Assembly (NCBI GenBank): GCA_002360925.1
Contig: DERN01000011.1
Location: 254,908 to 318,907, forward strand
Length of the DNA: 64,000 nt
Source of the DNA: Flavobacteriaceae bacterium UBA3339
GTDB lineage: Bacteria; Bacteroidota; Bacteroidia; Flavobacteriales; Flavobacteriaceae
Reading direction: 5' to 3'
Shown piece after piece: positions 7,850 through 15,921 of this stretch. A model generated the notes under the pieces. That model searched no databases. It was not told the DNA's origin and saw only the letters and a list, made by a program, of their open reading frames with translations. Numbering within the stretch: position 1 is the stretch's first letter; each line of letters begins with the position of its first letter. A program made the position numbers and the translations under genes.

Positions 7850-8794
7850 TTATTCGATTAATCCTCGACCAATTTTGTTTAGTTTATTTTCTTGTTTGTA
7901 TTCTTTAACCAAAGCGTCTAAAATACCGTTGATAAAAATACTACTTTTTGGCGTAGAATATTCTTTTGCAAGTTCTAAATATTCGTTAATTGTAACTTTA
8001 ACAGGAATTGAAGGGAATTTTTGTAATTCGCAAACTGCCAAATTCAAGATAATTGCATCAACTTCGGCAATACGTTCTAAATCCCAATTACGCGTTTTAT
8101 CTTCGTATTCTTTTACAAAAACATCAGCATTTAAAGCTGTTTTTCTAAACAATTGCTTCGCAAATTCTCTGTCATCGTCGTCTTTAAAGATCTTGTTTAT
8201 TTTTAAATAGCTTGTTTCAGATTTTAATCCTTCCAACTGTTTTAAAATAGCAGTATTTACAACCGGAATATCGTCAATCCAAGAGATTTTAAGATCTTCT
8301 AAAAACTCGTAAATCTTTTCGCTTGGCGCAACGAATTCAGCAAACAACTTAATTGCAAATTCTTTATCTTCTTCGAAATTATTCACGCGATTACTCATGT
8401 ATTTTTTATACAAATCGGTTTCTTTAATTTCTTCCAATAAGCTTTTAATGTAATGATCGTTTACTCTGAATTGATTTATTCTTAATTCATCGATCCAATT
8501 GTTTAACGATTCTGATTCTACCAAAATCTTTAAAAAAGTATTATCGACAAATTTTGTATTGGGATTGCGCTCTTCTGGTGTAGCTAAGTATTTTTTTGCC
8601 GATGCTTCTAGGAAATCCTTTTCGACTTTTTGTAATTCTATCATCGAAGACAGCATTAACAAATAGAGTTCGCGGATGTTTTCAATACTATTAAATAGAT
8701 ATTTTTCATACACATCTAATTGATCGGACTGATTCTGGGTCATTGCATAAATCGCCTGCAATACTTTGGAACGGATATGACGTCTGTTTACCAT
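7850..8794 (-). CDS. nusB: Transcription antitermination protein NusB
   Basis: NusB binds boxA RNA with NusE (S10) and promotes rRNA antitermination. The protein has 314 residues, about twice the E. coli length; the extra part is an N-terminal and central helical extension usual in Bacteroidota. The N-terminus reads NRRHIRSKVLQAIYAMTQ, and the conserved NusB core is C-terminal, with RIAEVDAIILNLAVCELQ and VTINEYLELAKEYS followed by SSIFINGILDAL. First gene of nusB-DUF1573-yajC. A TAATTTTG -7 element at 8855-8862 would place a hairpin in its leader. Confidence 0.92.
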   Translation of the reverse strand: MVNRRHIRSKVLQAIYAMTQNQSDQLDVYEKYLFNSIENIRELYLLMLSSMIELQKVEKDFLEASAKKYLATPEERNPNTKFVDNTFLKILVESESLNNWIDELRINQFRVNDHYIKSLLEEIKETDLYKKYMSNRVNNFEEDKEFAIKLFAEFVAPSEKIYEFLEDLKISWIDDIPVVNTAILKQLEGLKSETSYLKINKIFKDDDDREFAKQLFRKTALNADVFVKEYEDKTRNWDLERIAEVDAIILNLAVCELQKFPSIPVKVTINEYLELAKEYSTPKSSIFINGILDALVKEYKQENKLNKIGRGLIE

Positions 8795-8824
8795 GCTACT
8801 TTAAGAACTTGTTTATTGAATAAG

Positions 8825-8853
8825 AAAGCGAAAACCTTATTGATTTTCGCTTT
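8825..8853 (-). other. Hairpin between the dehydrogenase gene and nusB
   Basis: AAAGCGAAAA and TTTTCGCTTT form a 10-bp stem with a 9-base loop. It may be the dehydrogenase terminator (no strong T run follows) or, because a -7 element lies just upstream at 8855-8862, a structured 5' leader of the nusB transcript. Confidence 0.5.
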
Positions 8854-8854
8854 G

Positions 8855-8862
8855 CAAAATTA
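8855..8862 (-). promoter_or_regulatory. -7 promoter element for nusB
   Basis: Minus strand TAATTTTG matches TAnnTTTG, 61 bases upstream of the nusB ATG and directly in front of the hairpin at 8825-8853. Confidence 0.45.
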
Positions 8863-8881
8863 GAACATTATTTTTGAAAAA

Positions 8882-9982
8882 CTATTTATTTTCCTGCTTT
8901 TTCTTTTCAATTCGTTGTTCTGCCATTTTCATTGCCGCTTGGTTTGGCGTAATGTTTTGTTCTTTGGCATAATTTAAAATATCTAGAGTAGTATTGTAAA
9001 TATTTTCGGTTCTGCGAATAGCCTCGTCTGATCCGTATTTTGCAATTTCTCCGAACACATTGATAATTCCTCCTGCATTGATTAAGAAATCGGGAGCGTA
9101 CACAATTCCTTTTTCTTGAAGCATTTTTCCGTGAACAGCTTCTTCTGCCAATTGATTATTTGCAGCACCGGCAACAACTTGCGCTTTTAATTTATTGATC
9201 GAATCATTGTTAATTGTTGCTCCTAAAGCACAAGGTGAATAAATATCGACATCTAAAGCGTATAAATCGTTTCCTTCAAAAATGCTTGCGTTGTATTTTT
9301 TAGCAACTTCGGCAACTCTTTCTTCATTTAAATCGGTAATTGTAACAACTGCTCCGGCATTTGTTAAATGTTTTACCAAAGTTTCACCAACATTTCCGAT
9401 TCCTTGCACCAAAACACGTTTTCCGTTTAAATCGTCCGAACCAAATTTGAATTTAGTTGCTGCTTTTAATCCCATAAAAACTCCGTAAGCTGTAACTGGA
9501 GAAGGATTCCCCGATCCACCCAAGCTTTCCGAAATTCCGGTAACATGCGGCGTAATACTGTGAATTAAATCCATATCGGCTGTAGTTGTTCCTACATCTT
9601 CGGCAGTAATATAGCGTCCGCTTAATGAATCAACATATTTAGCAAAAGTTTTAATCATTTCCGGATTTTTATCTTTTTTAGAATCGCCAATAATCACAGC
9701 TTTTCCTCCTCCAAGATCTAATCCAGAAATAGCAGATTTATAAGTCATTCCGCGCGATAAACGCAAAACATCGTTTAAAGCTTCCCATTCCGAAGTGTAA
9801 TTCCACATTCGAGTTCCGCCTAAAGCAGGTCCTAATACTGTATTATGTATACCAATAATTGCTTTTAAACCAGTATCTTTGTCGTGGCAAAAAACAACTT
9901 GTTCGTGATGATCAAAGGAAATTTGACCAAATACAGGATCAACTTTTTTTAACTCGTCTGGAGTGAATACATTTGTCGTCAT
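8882..9982 (-). CDS. Glu/Leu/Phe/Val dehydrogenase, leucine/valine type
   Basis: NAD-dependent amino-acid dehydrogenase catalysing reversible oxidative deamination of branched-chain amino acids to 2-oxo acids and ammonia. The 366-residue protein has the catalytic loop GLDLGGGKAVIIGD (lysine near residue 95), the TAEDVGTTTADMDLI segment and a Rossmann domain beginning VLVQGIGNVGETLVKHL. Length and motifs fit leucine/valine dehydrogenase rather than the 410-450-residue glutamate dehydrogenases; the exact substrate cannot be read from sequence. A lysine-rich tail ends the protein. Monocistronic, with a TATATTTG -7 element 28 bases upstream. Confidence 0.88.
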   Translation of the reverse strand: MTTNVFTPDELKKVDPVFGQISFDHHEQVVFCHDKDTGLKAIIGIHNTVLGPALGGTRMWNYTSEWEALNDVLRLSRGMTYKSAISGLDLGGGKAVIIGDSKKDKNPEMIKTFAKYVDSLSGRYITAEDVGTTTADMDLIHSITPHVTGISESLGGSGNPSPVTAYGVFMGLKAATKFKFGSDDLNGKRVLVQGIGNVGETLVKHLTNAGAVVTITDLNEERVAEVAKKYNASIFEGNDLYALDVDIYSPCALGATINNDSINKLKAQVVAGAANNQLAEEAVHGKMLQEKGIVYAPDFLINAGGIINVFGEIAKYGSDEAIRRTENIYNTTLDILNYAKEQNITPNQAAMKMAEQRIEKKKQENK

Positions 9983-10009
9983 AAAAATTATAGTTTGTTA
10001 GGTATATAT

Positions 10010-10017
10010 CAAATATA
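10010..10017 (-). promoter_or_regulatory. -7 promoter element for the amino-acid dehydrogenase
   Basis: Minus strand TATATTTG, full match to TAnnTTTG, leading to a predicted leader of about 20 bases. Confidence 0.5.
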
Positions 10018-10147
10018 CTTAATTTTATATTATTATCATTTTTTGATTACATTATTATTAATTCATTAAGTGAAAATTATTTTAACAAACTATTATTTAA
10101 TTAAATTTATTCTTTTTTAAAATTTAAAAGCATTACAGAAGAAGACA

Positions 10148-11905
10148 ATGAAAGAACTTCAAAAGCTTAATAAATATTTCCTTAAATACAAGTACCGATT
10201 CTTGTTAGGAATCATCATAACCATTGCATCTCAAATTTTCACCGTTTTTACTCCTCAATATGTTGGAGATGCCATTACTATTTTGCAAGATTTTTTGCAG
10301 AATAAAATTTCGGCAGAAGCTACTAAAACCGGTTTATGGAATAATATGCTTTTGATTATAGGAACAACTTTAATTGCTGGTTTTTTAACGTTTTTGATGC
10401 GTCAGACAATTATTGTAATGTCGCGTCATATTGAATTTGATTTAAAAAACGAAATCTATAATCATTATCAAAAATTAGGTTTAGACTTTTACAAACGACA
10501 ACGAACTGGAGATTTAATGAGTCGAATTTCCGAAGATGTTGCAAAAGTACGTCAATATGTTGGTCCGGCTGTTATGTATTCGATCAACACTTTGATTAGA
10601 ATGACAGTTGTTATAGTACAAATGTATATTATATCGCCAAAATTAAGTTGGTACGCGTTAATTCCGGTTCCGTTTTTAGCTATTATTATGTTGAAATTAA
10701 GCAAGGAAATTAATAGACGAAGCTTTGCTTATCAACAAAACTTATCGAAACTTTCGTCGTTTTCACAAGAAATTTTTTCGGGAATCCGTGTAATTAAAGC
10801 TTATGCTTTAGAAGATAAAGAAAGCAAAGCATACGACCTAGCAACAACCGAAAGCAAAAACAAATACATGCGTTTGGCATACAGCAACGCACTAATTGGT
10901 CCGTTAATGGTTTTATTAATCGGAATCAGTAATTTATTGATCGTTTTTATTGGAGCCAAAATGTACATTAGCGGAGAAATTACCGAAATCGGAATCATTG
11001 CGCAATTCATCCTATACATAAACATGCTTACGTGGCCTATTGCTTCTTTAGGTTGGGTTTCGACGATGATTCAAGAAGCCGATTCTTCTCAAAAGCGTAT
11101 TAACGAATTTTTAAACGAAATTCCTTCCATTCAATCCACAACAAATGAAATGCGCGTTTTAGACGGAAAAATTGTTTTCGAAAACGTTCATTTTATTTAT
11201 GAAGACACAAAGATTCATGCTTTAAACAATGTTACGTTTACCATAAATAAAGGCGAAACGGTAGCCTTTTTAGGAAAAACAGGTTCAGGGAAATCGACTA
11301 TTTTACAACTAATTTCTCGTTTATACGACGTTTCTTCGGGATCTATTTTAATCGACAATCTTAATATTAAAGATTGGAATGTTGAAAATCTTCGAAATCA
11401 AATAGCTGTTGTTCCTCAAGATGCGTTTCTTTTTTCCGATTCGATCAAGAACAACATTAAATTTGGTAAAGAAGATGCTTCGCAAGAAGAAATTGAACAT
11501 TATGCAAAAGTTGCCGATGTTCATAAAAACATTATTCGATTTGAAAATGGATACGAAACCATTTTAGGAGAACGCGGAATTACCCTTTCGGGCGGACAAA
11601 AACAGCGTGTTTCTATTGCGCGCGCTTTAATAAAAGACGCTCCTGTTTTACTTTTAGACGATTGTTTATCGGCTGTAGATACCGAAACCGAAGAACAAAT
11701 TCTGAATAATCTTAAAGATATAGCCAAAAAGAAAACCACTTTAATTGTTACACATCGCGTTTCATCTGCCAAAAATGCCGATAAAATCATCATTTTAAAC
11801 GAAGGCGAAATCCTAGAACAAGGTACTCACAATCAATTATTAAGCTTAAACGGTTATTATGCGAATTTGTATAAAAAACAATTAGCCGAAAAAGATGTTA
11901 TTTAA
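10148..11905 (+). CDS. ABC transporter, ATP-binding and permease (exporter type)
   Basis: A 585-residue half-transporter with a six-helix membrane domain (about residues 1-320) fused to a nucleotide-binding domain. Walker A is GKTGSGKST near residue 375; the Q-loop reads VVPQDAFLFSD; the signature is LSGGQKQRVSIARAL; Walker B is VLLLDDCLSAVDTETE, where the usual catalytic glutamate after the aspartate pair is cysteine (DDC). The H-loop is LIVTHRVSSA. The resemblance is to MsbA/multidrug exporters; the substrate is unknown. A D-E to D-C change at Walker B is also known from natural exporters with one degenerate site, so lower ATPase activity or an alternative partner is possible. Confidence 0.88.
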   Translation: MKELQKLNKYFLKYKYRFLLGIIITIASQIFTVFTPQYVGDAITILQDFLQNKISAEATKTGLWNNMLLIIGTTLIAGFLTFLMRQTIIVMSRHIEFDLKNEIYNHYQKLGLDFYKRQRTGDLMSRISEDVAKVRQYVGPAVMYSINTLIRMTVVIVQMYIISPKLSWYALIPVPFLAIIMLKLSKEINRRSFAYQQNLSKLSSFSQEIFSGIRVIKAYALEDKESKAYDLATTESKNKYMRLAYSNALIGPLMVLLIGISNLLIVFIGAKMYISGEITEIGIIAQFILYINMLTWPIASLGWVSTMIQEADSSQKRINEFLNEIPSIQSTTNEMRVLDGKIVFENVHFIYEDTKIHALNNVTFTINKGETVAFLGKTGSGKSTILQLISRLYDVSSGSILIDNLNIKDWNVENLRNQIAVVPQDAFLFSDSIKNNIKFGKEDASQEEIEHYAKVADVHKNIIRFENGYETILGERGITLSGGQKQRVSIARALIKDAPVLLLDDCLSAVDTETEEQILNNLKDIAKKKTTLIVTHRVSSAKNADKIIILNEGEILEQGTHNQLLSLNGYYANLYKKQLAEKDVI

Positions 11906-11973
11906 TTTTTGTTTTTATTAGATTTTTTTTAGACTTTTGGACGAATGTAAAAATTTAACAGAACGAAAGGACT

Positions 11974-12324
11974 ATGAGAGACAATGAAATGCTAGAAAAA
12001 GAGGAAATCTTTTCAAAAGTATTAAGAGCAGGAAGAAGAACTTACTTTTTCGATGTAAGATCAACAAAAGCAGACGATTATTATGTAACCATTACTGAAA
12101 GTAAAAAGTTTACAGAAGAAGACGGATCGTTTCACTTTAAAAAACATAAAATTTACTTGTATAAAGAAGATTTTACTGCTTTTAAAGAAATCTTAAACGA
12201 AATGACTGACTATGTTTTAGATCAAAAAGGAGAAGAAGTTATTTCTGAAAGACATCAAAAAGACTTTAAAAAAGAATTAACTGGCGCTTCTAGCTTCACA
12301 AATGTTGAATTTGATGATTTTTAA
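11974..12324 (+). CDS. PUR-alpha-like DNA/RNA-binding protein, DUF3276
   Basis: A 116-residue acidic/basic protein of the DUF3276 (bacterial PUR-alpha-like) family. The core from about residue 11 reads IFSKVLRAGRRTYFFDVRST, followed by DYYVTITESKKF and a helix KEDFTAFKEILNEMTDYVLD, the beta-beta-beta-beta-alpha pattern of a PUR repeat. Family members bind single-stranded nucleic acid; the role in this organism is not known. Single gene followed by a clear terminator at 12348. A second in-frame ATG lies four codons on, so the start may be slightly later. Confidence 0.85.
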   Translation: MRDNEMLEKEEIFSKVLRAGRRTYFFDVRSTKADDYYVTITESKKFTEEDGSFHFKKHKIYLYKEDFTAFKEILNEMTDYVLDQKGEEVISERHQKDFKKELTGASSFTNVEFDDF

Positions 12325-12347
12325 TAGTGCTATTTAATATAATTTTG

Positions 12348-12376
12348 ATACCGGCTCTTAGTCGGTATTTTTTTTA
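12348..12376 (+). terminator. Terminator of the PUR-alpha-like gene
   Basis: ATACCG, a 9-base loop, CGGTAT and a run of eight T, 24 bases after the stop codon and five bases before the next ATG. Confidence 0.8.
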
Positions 12377-12380
12377 GCGT

Positions 12381-13022
12381 ATGAAACACTTTTACCTTTC
12401 ACTTTTCCTACTTTTTTCGTTTTGGGTATTGGCGCAAAACAAACCTTACGAAACCGAACGTATTATTTGGAACGGAACCGAATATCCGTACCGTTACCAT
12501 CACATGGAACAATATTTTAATTATTATCCCGATAAACGTCCCGTTCCTAATAAAGATACAACTATTGTAAACCGAAATTATGTTGCCGTTTTTGAGGTTA
12601 AAGACAAAAAGTTTTATTTAAACGATTTATTGATAACCGGCAGAAAAGCGAAAATTAAAGACTATTCGGTTTTAAAAGAATTAAATCCGAAAAGCGAACC
12701 TGTATTTTTGGGTTGGGTTTCGGGTTTATTTGAATTTGGAACATGTTTGGAACAATTCCATAAAGAAGACAGTATTAATCCGTATTACAACGATTATATT
12801 GTGTTTGAAGTTTCAAAAGGACAAATTAACCGAGTTGAGAATTTTACTTACAATCAATTAAAATTGTTTAAAGATTATCAATACAAACGCTTTAAAGAAA
12901 CCAACGATTATCAGCGCTTACGCAGAAGATTGGCTTATAACGGAATGTCGGAAGCCGAAGCATCTTTTCATATTTACCAATACATTTTGTTTTACAGTAA
13001 AGTAAATTATTTAAGAAAATAG
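12381..13022 (+). CDS. Exported protein of unknown function
   Basis: A 213-residue protein with a clear signal peptide (hydrophobic core in residues 3-17, cleavage after VLAQ). The mature part is rich in tyrosine and charged residues (YPYRYHHMEQYFNYYPDKR) and contains no motif I recognise. The start is fixed by the terminator ending five bases upstream, leaving no normal leader: its message must start inside or near that terminator, or come from readthrough. The next gene, also exported, follows after 39 bases and may be co-transcribed. Function is not assigned. Confidence 0.7.
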   Translation: MKHFYLSLFLLFSFWVLAQNKPYETERIIWNGTEYPYRYHHMEQYFNYYPDKRPVPNKDTTIVNRNYVAVFEVKDKKFYLNDLLITGRKAKIKDYSVLKELNPKSEPVFLGWVSGLFEFGTCLEQFHKEDSINPYYNDYIVFEVSKGQINRVENFTYNQLKLFKDYQYKRFKETNDYQRLRRRLAYNGMSEAEASFHIYQYILFYSKVNYLRK

Positions 13023-13061
13023 TCCGTTCAAAATTTTGTACTTTTAAAGAAAATTCATCTC

Positions 13062-14108
13062 ATGAAAAAGACTTTTATTTGTTTAAGCGTTTTGTTTCTA
13101 CTAACAGCTTGCAACAAAAAATCGACTGATAAAACCGAAATAAAAGAAACCGAAATCCATCAGGAAGTTACTTTTGATCGATTTGAAGAAGCTCCTGTAA
13201 TCAACGATATTTCTAGAGTTCCTTTTATTGTTTATCCAAAAGATTCAAAAATAAAACTCTACGTTCAGCCTAATGAAAAAGCCGATTTTATTGAACAAGA
13301 ACTAACAAAAACCGAAACTTTATTTGGCGATACGGAAGTAAGTAATTTCTATAAAATCATTTATCAGGTTGATCAAAATCCACAAAATTCTAAATACGCT
13401 TATGTTTTACGAAGCGATGTTGACAAAGACAATGAATTGCTTTTATCCGAAAATGATCATTTAAACGAAATTCGATATATTAACATTAATGGTCGCGTTC
13501 AGAATAATGTAAAATCGTTTGATGGATACGGTTCTGTTTCATTAATCGACAAATTGGAATACAATCAGGTTTTTCAAAAAAACTCACATATCCTTTTAAA
13601 AACCAACAACAAACCTGTTCTTCAAAATGATATTTTTTCATTTAGACTACGCGATGGTTCTTTAAAAGAAATTCCGAGAGTTACCAACGAAGAAGGTCTT
13701 TACGAACTGGAATATATAGGTTTTTCGGAAGAATTAGATCGTCATTTCTTTAAAACCACACTAGATAAAGCGTTTTTATATTACAAATCGTTTTCTACAA
13801 TTAACAATGAAATTGAAGAAGTTATTTTTCAGGATCTTCCAACGTATTCAAAAAACACACATTTAGTTGCCTATTTTTCCAATGATGAAGTTGGAAGCTT
13901 ATTGGTTCTTAAGAAATACAATCCGCAAGATTATTCTTTTAAGGAAATCTACGCGATTAATTTTACCAACTTTAAAGTAAGTTCTTCTAAAAATCTGGTT
14001 TGGGAAAATGAGAAAACTTTGGTTGCCGAAATTCATCATCCAAACACCAAAACCACTTCAAAAGATTACAAGAAACAATATATTAGAATTAAGTTTTTGG
14101 ATTTATAA
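13062..14108 (+). CDS. Lipoprotein of unknown function
   Basis: A 348-residue lipoprotein: signal peptide with the lipobox LLTAC (cysteine 17), followed by a lysine/threonine-rich spacer and a beta-rich body. An early segment PFIVYPKDSKIKLYVQPNEK resembles the opening of bacterial SH3-type domains, but that is only a suggestion. It contains a YVLRSDVDKDNELL stretch and ends in basic strands (KQYIRIKFLDL). Likely anchored in the outer membrane. A strong bidirectional terminator follows directly. Confidence 0.7.
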   Translation: MKKTFICLSVLFLLTACNKKSTDKTEIKETEIHQEVTFDRFEEAPVINDISRVPFIVYPKDSKIKLYVQPNEKADFIEQELTKTETLFGDTEVSNFYKIIYQVDQNPQNSKYAYVLRSDVDKDNELLLSENDHLNEIRYININGRVQNNVKSFDGYGSVSLIDKLEYNQVFQKNSHILLKTNNKPVLQNDIFSFRLRDGSLKEIPRVTNEEGLYELEYIGFSEELDRHFFKTTLDKAFLYYKSFSTINNEIEEVIFQDLPTYSKNTHLVAYFSNDEVGSLLVLKKYNPQDYSFKEIYAINFTNFKVSSSKNLVWENEKTLVAEIHHPNTKTTSKDYKKQYIRIKFLDL

Positions 14109-14109
14109 G

Positions 14110-14136
14110 AAACGGAGCGAAATTTCGCTCCGTTTT
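14110..14136. terminator. Bidirectional terminator
   Basis: AAACGGAGCGAAATTTCGCTCCGTTTTT, GC-rich stem with flanking A/T tracts, between the convergent lipoprotein and carbonic-anhydrase-like genes. Confidence 0.88.
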
Positions 14137-14141
14137 TATTT

Positions 14142-14651
14142 TTATTGCCAACTTGAATACAGTACGTAATTATTACTTATTCGTTCAATTTCGCCAGCAA
14201 AATCTGAAGCGTTTAATTCTTTTACTCGTTTTGCCGGAACTCCTGCGTAGATTCCGTTTGCAAGTAATTCCATATTCTGCGTTACAACTGCCCCGGCAGC
14301 TACAATAACATTACTATGCACAATGCAATTATCCATAATAATTGCACCCATTCCTACCAAAACATTATCATGAATGGTACATCCGTGCACAATAGCATTA
14401 TGACCTATTGAAACATTGTTTCCAATAATTGTAGGATGCTTTTTATACGTACAATGAATAACAGCTCCGTCTTGCACATTTACTTTATTTCCTATTTTAA
14501 TATAATGCACATCGCCACGAATTACCGCATTATACCATACGCTGCATTGCTCGCCCATTTCTACATCACCAACAATTGTACAGTTTTCTGCAATAAAACA
14601 ATCGGCAGGGTATTTAGGTTCTTTACCATTAATTGGTTTGATTAAAGCCAT
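14142..14651 (-). CDS. Gamma-carbonic-anhydrase-like hexapeptide protein
   Basis: A 169-residue left-handed beta-helix protein built from imperfect hexapeptide repeats (for example IIGNNVSIGHNAIVHGC and NVIVAAGAVVTQN). Metal-ligand histidines of the gamma-carbonic-anhydrase type are seen in AVIHC and SIGHNAIVHGC, giving a trimeric Zn/Co/Fe-binding fold. Family members (YrdA, PaaY, CaiE-like) range from true carbonic anhydrases to thioesterases, so catalytic activity is uncertain. The RGDVHYIKIG segment is conserved in the family. Single gene ending next to the terminator at 14110. Confidence 0.85.
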   Translation of the reverse strand: MALIKPINGKEPKYPADCFIAENCTIVGDVEMGEQCSVWYNAVIRGDVHYIKIGNKVNVQDGAVIHCTYKKHPTIIGNNVSIGHNAIVHGCTIHDNVLVGMGAIIMDNCIVHSNVIVAAGAVVTQNMELLANGIYAGVPAKRVKELNASDFAGEIERISNNYVLYSSWQ

Positions 14652-14667
14652 AAGTTTTTAAATAAAA

Positions 14668-14692
14668 AAATCCCGATAAATATCGGGATTAA
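14668..14692 (-). terminator. Terminator of the PorP/SprF gene
   Basis: AATCCCGATAAATATCGGGATT followed on the minus strand by TTTTTTT, 12 bases past the stop codon. Confidence 0.8.
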
Positions 14693-14703
14693 TTTTTAAT
14701 TTT

Positions 14704-15738
14704 CTAGAAGTTAACTGAAGGACAGTTACATTTATAGTTACTTTCTTTACACAAGAAATTGAATCCTAATGTCAATTGGTGGAATCCACCTTTTGCAAAT
14801 TGCACTTCTCCAAACTGATGTGAATAAGTATATCCAACCATTAGGTTTTTAAACTTCACACCTAAAATTGGTGAAACTGAATGATAACCTTGTTTTTTAA
14901 CATCGCTTCCGTTTTTCATATATTCCGCTCCTTCAAACATCGTTCTGTAAGATAAACCTGCAAAGAATTGTCCATTATCAAACTCTTTATACATTTTTAA
15001 GTTCACATCTAACATTTTCTCTTGAGTTGCTTCTGTATATTGGAACAATACCGAAGGTTCCCATGAAAATCCTTTATCTCTATACGATCTGTATCCTCTA
15101 TTTTTAGAAAACACATATCCTGCAGAAACAACATATCTACGTAAATTATCGCTTTCTACATCGGAATATATTTCACGATCGGTCGTAATTAAGTTTTTAA
15201 CGGTTGCGTGCGCAAAAAAATCAAGGAAGTGATAAGACGCACCTAAATCTACATTAAAATAATTATATTTTAATTCAGTTCCTGCAACAACTTGTGGATC
15301 AAAAACTGGGCTCCTATCATCAGACATATCTAATTGAGACTGAACCATTCCTCCACTAATACCAAACGAAAGTTTATTCAAATCATAATCACTACGAGAA
15401 AACGTGATATGATGCGCATATGTTAATTTTGCTCCAACTTGTTTATGATAACCATTTCTATCATTAAATGCAATAATTCCAACACCTGAACGATCTGATA
15501 TAGAAGTATTGAAACTTAGCGTTTGCAATGCAGGCGAATCTTTTTGATCAAACCATTGCTGACGCGCCGTTAAACGGACTTTTGCACAATTTGCTATACC
15601 TGCCATAGAAGGGTGTATTAAATAATAGTTATCTGTAAGATAATCTTGATACACTGGAATTCCTTCTTGCGCGTTACTTATTTGTGATACAAATAATGAA
15701 GATATAACAACTAATAAAGATTTAGTAAATATATTCAT
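14704..15738 (-). CDS. PorP/SprF family type IX secretion system membrane protein
   Basis: A 344-residue outer-membrane beta-barrel protein with signal peptide (cleavage after ISNAQ). The opening after cleavage, EGIPVYQDYLTDNYYLIHPS followed by MAGI, is the family signature; the rest alternates amphipathic strands, ending LTLGFNFLCKESNYKCNCPS. Members near sprE/sprF-type loci help bring surface proteins (such as SprB) through the type IX system, and each is often tied to a particular large adhesin. Here the gene stands alone with no adhesin nearby, so its partner is unknown. The C-terminal cysteine cluster (three cysteines in ten residues) is of interest for disulphides. Confidence 0.9.
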   Translation of the reverse strand: MNIFTKSLLVVISSLFVSQISNAQEGIPVYQDYLTDNYYLIHPSMAGIANCAKVRLTARQQWFDQKDSPALQTLSFNTSISDRSGVGIIAFNDRNGYHKQVGAKLTYAHHITFSRSDYDLNKLSFGISGGMVQSQLDMSDDRSPVFDPQVVAGTELKYNYFNVDLGASYHFLDFFAHATVKNLITTDREIYSDVESDNLRRYVVSAGYVFSKNRGYRSYRDKGFSWEPSVLFQYTEATQEKMLDVNLKMYKEFDNGQFFAGLSYRTMFEGAEYMKNGSDVKKQGYHSVSPILGVKFKNLMVGYTYSHQFGEVQFAKGGFHQLTLGFNFLCKESNYKCNCPSVNF

Positions 15739-15769
15739 AAATTCTTTTTATCTCTTTAGAAATGGTTAA

Positions 15770-15777
15770 CAAATATA
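15770..15777 (-). promoter_or_regulatory. -7 promoter element for the PorP/SprF gene
   Basis: Minus strand TATATTTG, matching TAnnTTTG, about 32 bases upstream of the ATG. Confidence 0.45.
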
Positions 15778-15897
15778 TAAAAACTATAATATTAAACACG
15801 CTGTTTGCTACAGAATTGTTTTAATAATTATAAACTTCAAATATGTTAATTTTACGTTTAAATTCCAAATATAAATATTCAATTGATATTTCTTTGT

Positions 15898-15905
15898 TAA
15901 TTTTG
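15898..15905 (+). promoter_or_regulatory. -7 promoter element for the NifU-family gene
   Basis: TAATTTTG, full match to TAnnTTTG, 16 bases before the ATG at 15922. Confidence 0.45.
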
Positions 15906-15921
15906 AAAAAAATCTTAAAAA

